From: Thraustochytrium sp. TN22
Taxonomy: Eukaryota > Sar > Bigyra > Thraustochytrida > Thraustochytriidae
Direction: 5' to 3'
Length of the DNA: 64,000 bases
Assembly: GCA_013306675.1 (NCBI GenBank)
Contig: JABLUY010000106.1
Location: 54,499-118,498, forward strand
In this document: positions 48,954 through 58,553 of the stretch, piece after piece
Numbering within the stretch: the stretch's first letter is position 1
Layout: every line of letters begins with the position of its first letter
Notes under the pieces: generated by a model
Told to the model about the DNA's origin: nothing
Seen by the model: the letters and a program-made list of their open reading frames with translations, nothing else
Databases searched by the model: none
Position numbers and translations under genes: made by a program

Positions 48954-49895
48954 TCATCGCTCTTCGCCGTCACCGGGTAGCTGGTCTGCAGAGGGCCCAC
49001 ACGAGGCCTTCTCTTCGCGACGACGCTTCCCGCGATGCGTCTTCTTGTACCACTTGCAGCGGCGACCATGTGCGTGAACGGCATTGCACCTGGTGCGATT
49101 CTTTGCGCAGACCTCTTCTGGTGTCTGAGACGCGCAAAGCACCGGCCACACAAACCTGTGCTCTGGCGGCCGCCGTGAGAAGGGTATTTTGAGCGGTTTG
49201 AGCCAGGATCGCCCGCCGCTGCGGCCCGGACCGGACAAGATTTGCTTTCGTGCACCCATCCCATCGCCATGCGAGCTCCTGCATATGCACCCGCGATGGG
49301 TCCAGCTAGCAACCTTCGACCAAGAGAGGCAGGAGCTCCCCAGGCCGCGTCTGGCTCGCCAGCATGTTGTTCTCCATCTGAGCTGTCGTCTGTGCCTGCA
49401 TGTCGGCCTGTTAGTCGTGCACGCAACGACATGGTCCCAAATCAAACATACCAAGAGTGTCTTGCGCCGCGCAAGAGGACCACCCTTCAGTGAAGATGCC
49501 GCCGCGTCAGCACATCCCAGGAGGACCGTGTGTCTGCAGGGATGACGGACTGCCCTTGATGAACCGGTGAAATGGGCGGCGCTGCGATCAGAGAACCATC
49601 TATGGGACAGCATCGGGCGCATGTTCTTCGAGTTGCCGGCAAGTACGGCCGCCGAGCGCTGCGGGTCGCCCGCGTTAGTATTGTAACCGCAACTTTGATC
49701 CCCGGCACCATCGCGTACTTGGGCCAGAGCGCCAGGAGGAGCGAGAGGCCCATCGCGAGGAGGTGTTAGTCCGAGAGCATCTTGACCGACTGAGAGAAGA
49801 GCAGCTTTCCGAAGGGAACGCTGACCCTGCCGGGGATGTCTTGCGACGCCAAAACTTCCAGAGGGTGATCTGACGCAACTCGGCCAAAGGGACAC
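48954..49895 (-). other. Unassigned 313-codon open frame inside the inverted-repeat interval
   Basis: The C-terminal third is basic with several Cys and His (C-A-K-N-R-T-R-C, H-A-H-G-R-R-C-K-W) and might be a decayed zinc-binding tail. The rest shows no family similarity. Overlapping frames are open in the other phases, so this could be chance or a frameshifted relic. Not a confident gene. Confidence 0.2.
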
Positions 49896-51581
49896 GCTTA
49901 GAGGCCTAGTTGCCGCGCTCGGATCTCTTGGAGGCCTCAGAGAAGCTCGCGCACGCGGCTACGCTGCATGTGCTTGTCACGGTGTTTTTGGCCGGCAGCT
50001 GCGAGGCTAGACTCGCATTGGTCGGCGAGTCCGGGACCCTGTTCGCGTCGACCGGCGTCCTCGTGGCCTTGCACTCGCTGGGCGTGTACTCGCTGGGTGT
50101 GCTCTCGTTGGCTGCCGTGTTCGTGCCCACGCTTGAGCTCGACTCGGACGGCATGCACGTGAAGGCCACGGTCTAGGCCTAGTACCTCATGATGGCAGCC
50201 TTACGCTACTGCCAGTGCCTCTGCGACAGAGATCTGCTGGCTGGCGGCTTTCGATCTGACAGACTGTCATGGTGGCAGCCAGGCTGTCACGGTGACAGCC
50301 CGTACTGGCCGCTGTTACGCTGGGCACGATCTGTACTGGCCTGCGCTCCAGCCAGTGCAGTTCTGCACTCGCCGATCCTGATCACGAGGCTCACCTTGCC
50401 AGTCCCGTATGCTTGCACCACCACTAGGCATCACTGCACCAGCGCCGAGCGGCGGCGCCCGGCCATGGGCGGCGCCAGCGGGTTGCTTGCTGGCGTGGCG
50501 CGGGCGCGGGCGCGGCCGGCCGCCGCCGGTCGTTGCGCATCTCAGCCAGAGCCGCGCAGCCGCGTGCAGAGCGCTGCGCGACGGCGAGGACTCTGGCAAC
50601 GCGGCGGCCGGCGAGGACTCTGGCAACGCGGCGGCGAGCAAGCAGGACGACGGGCTCGCGCGGCGCGCGGCGCGCGGCGCGGATGAAGGGCACTGCCACA
50701 GCCACCGTCAGCCAGCGCACAAGGGCCGCGCGTGCGCCCAGCCGCGCCCAGCCGGCCTAGGCTGGCCTCGGCCGCGCGGCGCCGCGCGTGCGCCAGCCGG
50801 CCCTGGGCCGCTGCTTCACAGCTGTTCAAGCTCTGCACTGAAGTTGAACTTCGTGTTCCCTGTCTGGGCTCGGCTTTCGTTGTCCTAGTATTACTACTAG
50901 CTAGTTACTAGCTCTAGTTGGAGGCCTTAGCTAAAGGCCACCATCAAGGAGGTGGCGAGCGGCAGCGTGAAGCGGGGTGGCTGGGACACGGCCAGGGCGC
51001 AACGGCAGGACTGCTTCCGCGGCGAAGGGCTGCAAAACGCAGACGTGACTCGGAGCTTGAGGGATTAAATCTCAAGCTGCTCCTCACATGCACGCCATGC
51101 CACAGCAGTCGCGGTATAGTGCGGCTGCGGTGGGCTGGGCTGGCCTGGTTGGCGGCTCGCCACGACGAGGTTGAAGTGTCGTGTTCAAAGAGGCCATGGA
51201 TCGTGCCGCGCGGAAGGCCGGCGAACTCAAGCTTCAGGCCCCTGCATCATGATCCACTCGCCTTGGACTCTTGTACATTTTGCGGACAAGGTCATCGCGA
51301 TGATGGCCACGGCGCCTACGAGCGCAGCACGCCGGACAACATCAGCAAGAATAACGACATGATCCTCAGTGCGCTGCGAAGAGCTTTAGCTCCTTCTCAA
51401 GTAGGATGGAGATCCTGAGGTGCACCGTGATCGTAGTCCCAGCTGCGCAACGAAGGGCCTTGCGAAGGAGACTTACAGACGTCGAGATCGCCAGCCTCAA
51501 GCATCCGCCGGCGAAGGCGCCAGATCTCATGCGTCAGAAGATCGCAACATCGCGCGCGCTGACGATAGCATCGGTGGCGGC

Positions 51582-51797
51582 GACGCCGATGGCGTTGACG
51601 GCGGCGGCGACGCCGATGGCGTTGACGGCGGCGGCGACGCCGATGGCGTTGACGGCGGCGGCGACGCCGATGGCGTTGACGGCGGCGGCGACGCCGATGG
51701 CGTTAACGGCGACGGCGACGCCGATGGCGTTAGCGGCAGCGGCGATGCCAATAGCAGCGGCGGTGGCGGCGATGCCGATGGCGGGTCTCCCTTTTCC
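51582..51797 (+). repeat. 27-bp minisatellite (eight units)
   Basis: The unit GACGCCGATGGCGTTGACGG + CGGCGGC starts at 51582 and repeats every 27 bp up to the eighth start at 51771. The first four are essentially identical and the last three diverge. All frames stay open; one reads A-T-P-M-A-L-T-A-A and another G-D-A-D-G-V-D-G-G. Confidence 0.95.
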
Positions 51798-53305
51798 GTA
51801 GCAAACGAAGAGGAGACTGGAAACGAGGACAATCAGGTCGGTCTTCGCACCACGAACTGTGAGGTGGCTGCGCTCATGGGCGTCATTCAGGCCTCAGGAC
51901 CTGGCAGGTGCTTTGTGGCCCTCAAGGGCCTCGCGAAGCGGCTGCCTCGCGAAGCGGCTGCCTCGCGAAGCGGCTGCCTCGTGGATCTTCATGAAGTCGA
52001 ACATGGATGATCTAAACGCGTCGCCCAGGCGCGGTCTGCTCCTACTCCTCGCTCGCGGCGATCGGCGCGTCCGGAATTGCGACTCGATATCGGCTTGCGA
52101 TGGGACTGGGATGCACAGCCTGAGGATGCGAAGCTGTGCGAGTGAAGAACGAATCTTCACAACCGTGTGAGCTGAGCCTAATCGGAACGACCTGGCGGAG
52201 AAGAGACGGGAGCTTGTCAACAGCCACAATTGCTCCAGCGAGCATCGCCAGGTTGCGCTCATCATTATGCTGATTGCGGGAAGGCTCGCGCAACATACAA
52301 GCTGCGTCCTGGGCTACGAGCTCGAGGAGCTCACGGTATGCATTTGCGGGCACCTCTGGTCGACTGTTCCGCCCAAACGACCGGGCTTGAGTTCTTCAAG
52401 AAGACTCGGTTCCAGGCTGGCAAGCATGCGTGTATCGCTGATGAGCGGCGGCAAGCCCCACTGGCTGAACGGTCCACGCGCGCTGACCCAACGGGCCCTT
52501 TTCCGGTCTGATGATGCGTTTATGCTTTCCTCTTGGCTAACACTCCGCTTCAAAAGGCGGCTCAGCGCCGACCCATCCCCAGAAGCAGGCGAACACGACA
52601 ACTACGATGATACGCGCTTTCCCTCGGCGAAGATACGGCGCTCCTGCAAAGGTGCGACAGCAAAAGCAGCTTTAGCAAGAGCAGGGAGCCCATCTGTCTG
52701 CGCTGAAGAGACACATAGGTCCGCGTAAAATTGTTCACAGCATTCTCCTTCTTACCCAGATGGTATTTCGGACAGGCGAGTTGAGCGGCTGCAGCTCCCG
52801 CAGCTGAAGCACTTGAACATGGCGTTGCCTTGGCATCTACTACAGCACGAAGCCGCGACTTGGCGACGGCCGGCGAGGCACGCAGCCCATCTGGCAAAGC
52901 GCTGCGCCGCGCTGCGCCATCTCAGGTGCTGTTCTCGAGGCACGCCACCACGACTATGTGCGAGGCATCTGCGCGAGCCAGAGGGCGGGTCCAGCAGAGT
53001 GCTCCTTCTCAGCGGAAGCAACGTGGCCAGTGTACCAGGTAGCCTGTGCAAATTTTTTCCCTTCTGCCTCTGGGACCGCGCAGCTGCTGCGCTCCCTACT
53101 AGTAATAGAGGCCAGGAGACCTCCTCATATTATCCCCAATCAGGGCCCCCAACTGCCATTTTCGCAGTGCCGTGCACTGCGTGCCCCCCACCGGCCAACC
53201 GCGATTTTCCCGGTCCGGCGCGCTCCGGTCCCGGTCGGCACTGCGAAATCCCCGGTCTGAGACTGCGACTCCTACGGGGACCCCCAAATCGATAGCCTAG
53301 ACGGC

Positions 53306-54464
53306 CAACTCCGAGTCCGAGTCGTGGCCGGCCCGAGTCTTGACCTCGCCGCACGCGCCGCTGGCCGGGACGCGGACCGCCGGTCCCCTCCCCACAAGAG
53401 CTGTGGCGCTAGCTAGTCGCGAGCTGGCGCACAGTCAGCTGGGCGCGGCGCGGGCGAGCGAGGTTCAACGCGGCGCAGGCGTACGAGCAGAGCCCGAGGC
53501 GCGCGGGGCCGAGGAGCGTGAGGCGCGAGGAGGCCGTAAGGACTTTCTGACGTCGACAGGGGGGCCGGGGCTTGCTGGGCGCCGGATCGCAGGCGGCGGC
53601 GCAGCGCATCGACGTATGCGCCTCGCCACGTCGGATCTAGCTTCCGACAAGGGCGCTCCACGGGTTGGCTTCGTGCAAGGTGCTTACGAGCAGGCGCACC
53701 CGAGCGCAAACGTGCTGGCTCGGAGCTGCGTGACCTCTGACGCCGCTGACGTGACGAGGAGCACGCCGCACGGACGCCTGGACGCGACCGCGGAGGCGTT
53801 GTCGGGCGTGCGCAAGGAGAGCGTGGACGTACCTCCGGCGAGGGACTCGGAGGCAAAGGGTTCGGTCGAGGATTTAGGTGAAGAACAACTCTCAAACTGG
53901 CGAAGAGCTCGCCCTGGCGAAGGGCGCCGAGAGAACAGTCACGAAGTCAAGGGCAAGGGCTATAGACTCAGACCCGAAGGGCGAGCAAGGTTTCGGCAGA
54001 AGCAGCTCGCCCTGGCAAAGATTGCCCAAAAGGTGAAGCTGTTTCTTTTTTTCAATGGAGTAAGCCCCGATCGGGCGGCGAGCTTGCGCGCAAGCGCGCT
54101 CAATCGCATCCCACCTTGGAGTGAGAGCTCGCGTTCGAGACAGCGTTCGAGCTTCAAAGTGAGCTTGCCTTCAAACTTCACACAAGGGCGCTCACGTGCA
54201 CTTTAACTTTGGAGTGAGCTCGCATGCGAGCTTGCGTTTGAGCTTCAGATTGACTTTGTGTTCGAGCTCAAAAGCTCACTCTTGAATCTTTTATTCGCGA
54301 AGCGAGCTCACGTTCGAGCTTCGGAGAGGCCTCGTGTCCGAGCGCTCGCATTCAAGCAAAGCGCGCTCGCAGTTCGTCGCCTCTTTGGATCATCATCAAA
54401 GAAAAAAAAAAGAGGAACTGAGCACTGATGAATGATGATTTACAGGTGGTGGCAGGCCGATCAA
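53306..54464. other. Intergenic region downstream of PEX5
   Basis: No supportable gene; a 288-codon frame (53340-54206) has no recognisable domain. Positions about 54110-54350 are a degenerate tract of GAGCTT/GAGCTC-GCGTTCGAGCTT words with alternating spacing. A poly-A stretch (54405-54413) is close to the PEX5 stop. Confidence 0.4.
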
Positions 54465-57056
54465 TCAAAAGTTGAACTCGGCGCGGAAAGCGTCGAGGTT
54501 GCGCTTGTCGGTGGCGGCAATGAGATCGAAGCGCTCGGCGACCGTGAAGCATATCCTGAGGTAAGACCAGATGTGGGTAGCGTCCGGGTTGAGCTTGAGC
54601 GCGGTGAAGTAGCAGCGCGCTGCCTCCATGTAGTTGCCGAGGTTGGAGTGGGAGATGCCGAGGTTGAGCCAGCCACGAGCATACTTGGGCTTGAGCTCGA
54701 GCGCGCGATGGTAGGCGGGCAAGGCCTCCTCGGAGCGCTGGCCGTTGGCGAGAGTGGCACCGAGCTTGTTCCACAGGCCGTAGTCGTCGGGGCGGGAGTT
54801 GAGCGCCTTCTTGAAGGCGAGCACAGCACTGTTGTAGTCGCGCGACACGTTGTACAGGACGCCGAGCACCTCCTGCACGCCGGGGTCCTGCGGCGCCCAC
54901 TCCTGCGCCTTGAGCATGAGACGCATGACATCGTCCATGAGGGAACCGTCGCCGTAGAGGTCCTCGGACTCCACCTCGAGGCCCTGGAAGGACGGGTTGT
55001 TGACCACCCAGGCCTTGAGGTTCTTGAGTGCGCGCTCCTGGTCGAGCTCGTTCACGTACGAGACGCCAAGGCCCAGCAGCGCGTCCAGGTGGTAGGCGTC
55101 GTTGTCCACAGCACGCTCCAGGCAGGCGATGGCCTTGGGGTCCTGGTCGTTCTCCTGGTGCGCCACGCCGAGCATGCGCCAGGCGTCCGCGTGGGTCGTG
55201 TCCTTGGTCACGGCCGCCTCGAACGCCATGATGGCTTCCGAGATCTCGCCCGCCTTGAAGAGCTCCAGGCCGCGCTCGTACGGATTGTCCTCGCTCGAGA
55301 ACTTGTTCTCGCCCAGCATCTCGTACGGCCGGTCCGCCAGGTTCGACGTCTGCGTCTCGCTCCAGGCCTGGTCCATGGGCGTGCCCTGCGCCTGCCACGC
55401 GGCCGCCATGCCGGCCGGCATGGCGCCCTGCGCCTCCTCTAGCGCGTCCAGGTACACCTGCTCGAAGTCCACCTCCTTGCCGTCCGCCGTATCCTGCCAC
55501 GCCTTGGCGAACTTCTCCTGCATCTTGTCCATGGCGGCCGATTCCCACGCCTCGTTCACGTCCTCCTTGGGCGCACCGTCCGCCCACGCGCCCTCTAGGC
55601 CCTCGCCGGACTCCTTCCACGCGCCGTCCATGTCCTTGGGTGCAGCCTGTGCGAGCGAGAGCGTGTCCAAATGTCAGTCGACCGTCCTGCCATCTCCTCT
55701 CCTTCTCCTCTCATGCTGTCGCTGCTGCTACTGCTTGTTGTCTGCTGCCCGCCCGCCCGCCCGCCCAAGCCGCCACCACTCTTTCGTTCGCCTCTCTCTC
55801 TCTCGTCGCTCTCCCCCCTATGCAAATCACTTCCACACATACCTTGACCCCCGTCTCCACGACCGTGTTGTTCTCGAAGGTGAGCTCGCCATCATTGATC
55901 TTGCTCATAAAGTCGAAGAACTCCGAGTCGCGGAACTTCGGGTTGGAGGCCATGACGCGGACGAGATCGTCCGTCGCGCGCCGCGTGGCCTCCATGTCCG
56001 GGTTCACCGCGCTGCCCTGAGCAGCCTACGCACGCCACACCCAACAATCAAGTCTCGGCGTTAGCCGCCAGTCTTCCCGTACGACCAATGAGAGCGTCGT
56101 CGCGCCCGCGCCCGCCTGCCTGCCGAGCATTTTGCACGCGCTGCTAGCGCCGCTTCTGGCCGTGCATTTGTACTCGCACCCCCGCTCTCCCTCTGCTCGC
56201 CCACACTCTCCAGCGCGCGCAGCGCACCCCTCGGTTTGCATTTTCTCAAACTCTCCCCTCTTCTCTTCTCTTCTCCTCGCCAGTAGCAATAGCAGCAGCA
56301 GCAGCAGCAGCAGCAGCGAGACAAAAAAAAGCAAGCAGCGTCGCAAACGCGACGACGCGCTCTCTCCTTCCTTCCTCATCAGCATATCAGCATGATGGGA
56401 CGACAACTTACCTCATCCTTAGCGGTGGCCTCCTCGACCCACTGCTCGGCGTTGGGCGCCTCCTTGGGACCAGCCATCTCCTGCGCCCACTGCTGCGCAG
56501 CCGGGGGCGGCGCGGCAGTCTGCTGCCAAGCGCGGTTCATCTGCGAGGGCGGCGGGCGCGCGGCCATCTGGCCGGCCCAGCGCTGGCCCATCGGGCGCGG
56601 GCCCTGGGCGTGGCGGAAGGACTCGCGGTAGGCCGCCTCCATGTGCACATTACGGTGCGGCATGGCGCCGCCCAGCTTCATGCGCTCAAAGTCGTTGATC
56701 CACTGCTCGCCGCCTGGCATGGGGCCGTGGCCCATGGGGCCGCGCATCACCGGCCCGCCACTGGCCGCGCGCATCTGCTCGAACTCCGCCGCGAAGCTGC
56801 TGGCCGTGCCAGGGCCAGCCATGACCGGGCCGCGCGGGCCGGCGATCACGCCCATGCCCTGCGCCATGCCCTGGTCCACCTCGCTCATGTGCTGCGGGCC
56901 CGCGTGCCCATGGTGCTGCATCTGGCCGTGCATGGGCCCGCCATGCTTGGGCCCGCCCATGGTCTGGTGCACGAACTGCGACATCGGGTTCCTCTGCGCG
57001 GCGGTGCCATCCGTCGAGCACCCCTGCTGGCTCGCCAGCGCCTTGAGCGCGTCCAT
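54465..57056 (-). CDS. PEX5: Peroxisomal targeting signal 1 receptor PEX5 (three exons)
   Basis: The exons are 56412-57056, 55843-56025 and 54465-55646, all joined in phase 0: 215+61+393 = 669 residues, within the PEX5 range. The N-terminus carries the conserved single Cys (C13), the site of export-linked monoubiquitination, followed by N-P-M-S-Q-F. The disordered Met/Gly/Pro-rich region has several diaromatic W-x-x-x-F/Y-like PEX14/PEX13-binding motifs (W-I-N-D-F, W-V-E-E-A and others, including W-K-E-S-G in exon 3). Exon 3 holds the TPR domain that binds C-terminal SKL signals: P-Y-E-R-G-L-E-L-F, H-A-D-A-W-R-M-L-G, N-D-x-D-P-K-A-I-A-C-L, A-L-L-G-L-G-V-S-Y-V-N-E, Y-G-L-W-N-K-L-G-A-T, Y-A-R-G-W-L-N-L-G-I-S. 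It cycles cargo into peroxisomes. It is divergent from RPL32. Confidence 0.93.
55647..55842 (-). other. PEX5 intron 2 (196 bp)
   Basis: Minus-strand donor AAG|GTATGT, acceptor CGCACAG|GCT, and a CTGAC branch-site candidate about 35-40 nt before the acceptor with a pyrimidine-rich stretch between. Phase 0. Confidence 0.85.
56026..56411 (-). other. PEX5 intron 1 (386 bp)
   Basis: Minus-strand donor GAG|GTAAGT, acceptor GCGTAG|GCT, and a CTAAC branch-site candidate about 37 nt upstream of the acceptor. It includes a CTG (CAG on the plus strand) run near 56290-56318. Phase 0. Confidence 0.85.
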
Positions 57057-57469
57057 CCTGCCGCGCGCGCGGTGCCGGGCGGGCTCGCGCGTCCGGCTCG
57101 GCTCCGCTCCGTCCGCGTCGCGCGCCCTCGCCGGCCCGAGCTGCGCCTCTCCTCTCCTCTCCTCTCCTCTCCTCCTCCGCTTGCCTCCACCCGGTCTGCC
57201 GCCGCCGCCGCCGCGCCCCGCGCGCTCCTCCGCCCCGCTCCGCTCTGCCGCCGCCGCTCCGCCGCCGCCGCTCTCGCGCAGGAATTTTGAATTCCGCGCT
57301 TCCCAGCGCCCCTTGCACGGGCCGCCCCGGCGGACCGGCGCCCGCCGCGCCGCGGCCCCTGCACGGGCCGCCCGCCGCGCCGCGCCCGCGCCCCCTGCAC
57401 GGGCCGCGCCCCCTGCACGGGCCGCGCCGGCCGCCAGGATATCCGCGCCCACCCAGGATATCCGCGCCC

Positions 57470-57480
57470 AGGGTTAGGGT
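57470..57480. promoter_or_regulatory. Telobox-like element (AGGGTTAGGGT)
   Basis: This is one and a half telomere-type TTAGGG repeats. In plants, short telomere motifs in promoters are known to activate translation-machinery genes, including ribosomal protein genes. Here it lies about 440 bp upstream of the RPL32 ATG. Confidence 0.45.
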
Positions 57481-57621
57481 AGCGCGGCGGTGGCGGCGGC
57501 GCCAAGGAGAGAGGAGAGAGAGAGAGAGGGAGAAGAGAGGGAGACTGACTGGCGGGGCAGGGCGGTGGCCGGCGAGGGCGCGGCGCTGCGCGCGAGTTCA
57601 AACCTGCACGAGGTCGAGGCG

Positions 57622-57884
57622 GTGAGTGCGGCGCGCGGCGCGGGGGGGGGCGGCGGGAGGGCGGCGCTGGCGCTGGCGCTGGCGCTGGCGGCGGGGCTGG
57701 CGGCGGCGCCGGCGGCGGGGATGCTGCTGCAGCTGCTGCTGCAGCTGGCGCGCCATGGGGAGATGTGGGCGATGGAGCACCACGCGAGGCGAGGCGAGGC
57801 GAGGAGGGGAGGAGGGGAAGAAGCGGCAGGAGGAGGAGGAGGATGACTGACGGGACGAGTGGATTGCTTCGATCGCGCGCGCAG
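57622..57884 (+). other. Probable RPL32 5'UTR intron
   Basis: Donor GGCG|GTGAGT at 57622; acceptor GCGCGCGCAG at 57884; CTGAC branch-site candidate near 57847, about 35 nt upstream. Introns just before the ATG are common in ribosomal protein genes. Not proven without transcript data. Confidence 0.5.
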
Positions 57885-57918
57885 GGACGCTCGAGTCTCA
57901 CCAACCAGCCCAGGCAAG

Positions 57919-58326
57919 ATGCCGGCCAAGCCCGCGCCGCTCAACTCGGTGCCTATTGTGAAGAAGAAGACGAACAAGATCCACCGATGGCAGTCGGACC
58001 GCTTCATGCGCGTCGGCAAGTCCTGGCGTGCGCCGCGCGGCATTGATGGCCGCCAGCGCCGCAACTTCAAGGGCACCGGCCCCAAGCCCAACATCGGCTA
58101 CGGCTCGGACAAGCGCACGCGCCACCTGCTGCCGAACGGCTTCTACAAGTTCGTCGTTTCTAACGTGAACGACCTTGACCTGCTCCTCATGCACAACCGC
58201 GTCTACTGCGCCGAGATCGCCCACAATGTCTCCAAGAAGAAGCGCCGTGAGATCCTCGACCGCGCGGAGCAGCTCAACGTGCGCGTCACCAACGCCAAGG
58301 CCAAGATGCGCGAGGAGGAGGCCTAA
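57919..58326 (+). CDS. RPL32: 60S ribosomal protein L32 (eL32)
   Basis: This encodes 135 residues (typical 130-135) from the ATG at 57919. The eL32 core is plain: [73 protein letters not shown]. It is a component of the large cytosolic ribosomal subunit that contacts 28S rRNA. The N-terminus is slightly extended (A-K-P-A-P-L-N). Its codons are strongly biased to C-ending forms, as expected of a highly expressed gene. It is convergent with the RWDD1-type gene and divergent from PEX5. Confidence 0.97.
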   Translation: MPAKPAPLNSVPIVKKKTNKIHRWQSDRFMRVGKSWRAPRGIDGRQRRNFKGTGPKPNIGYGSDKRTRHLLPNGFYKFVVSNVNDLDLLLMHNRVYCAEIAHNVSKKKRREILDRAEQLNVRVTNAKAKMREEEA

Positions 58327-58553
58327 ACCACTATTCTTCGTGCGCTGATTTGATTTCCTGTTTCCGTCTCCTTTGGCATGCCCCGCCTTGACGGCGTACG
58401 CGTGCGCCAGCAAAGCAACCAAGGGAGAGCGAGAGCTCCGGGTCTGATGCACTTTAGATTATAGAGAAAGAGAAGAGAAAGAAGGCGCCCACCGACTGCT
58501 TCACCGGCTACACACAACAGTCAAGCAGGGCTGGCCATCTGCACGGCTTCCTT
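58327..58553. other. Convergent spacer RPL32/RWDD1
   Basis: This 227-bp AT-richer spacer presumably holds both 3'UTRs. An AGAGAAAGAG run lies at about 58460-58482. No gene is supported. Confidence 0.4.

Larger units (their letters stand above)
48599..53305. mobile_element. Candidate decayed DNA transposon bounded by 16-bp inverted repeats
   Basis: GCCGTCTAGGCTATCG at 48599-48614 recurs exactly, inverted, at 53290-53305. Inside each end are several short related motifs: CTGCCAAA(A/G)TCGC(G/A)G at the left (48621, 48693), and GGATTTGGC-, AATTTGGCGG- and CTGCGAAA-like words at both ends, as in subterminal repeats of DNA transposons. No target-site duplication is obvious. The 4.7-kb interior has no recognisable transposase; it holds a 313-codon minus-strand frame (48954-49895), a 27-bp minisatellite and assorted short frames. 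Two independent copies of one dispersed repeat in opposite orientation are an alternative explanation. Confidence 0.4.
57057..57918. promoter_or_regulatory. PEX5-RPL32 divergent promoter
   Basis: It contains CTCTC runs (57147-57175), four copies of TGCACGGGCCG (near 57314, 57360, 57396, 57415), two copies of CAGGATATCCGCGCCCA (near 57435 and 57454) and a telobox-like AGGGTTAGGGT (57470-57480). A likely RPL32 5'UTR intron spans 57622-57884. The repeats lie between the genes and probably drive one or both. Confidence 0.55.

Noticed and set aside
46144-49077. 977-codon plus-strand open frame opposite the ACBP-reductase gene
   Set aside because: Antisense shadow; the opposite strand carries intact ACBP, reductase and SDR motifs.
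49040-49200. Cys/His cluster in a minus-strand frame that might be a transposase zinc-binding tail
   Set aside because: Spacing does not match a transposase family I can name, and the rest of the frame has no catalytic triad. Kept only as an unassigned open frame.
53340-54206. 288-codon plus-strand open frame
   Set aside because: No domain, biased only by GC content and local repeats, and it ends in the AGCTT tract.
57474-57479. TTAGGG as evidence of a telomere or chromosome end
   Set aside because: Only one and a half repeats, internal, with ordinary genes on both sides; treated as a promoter motif instead.
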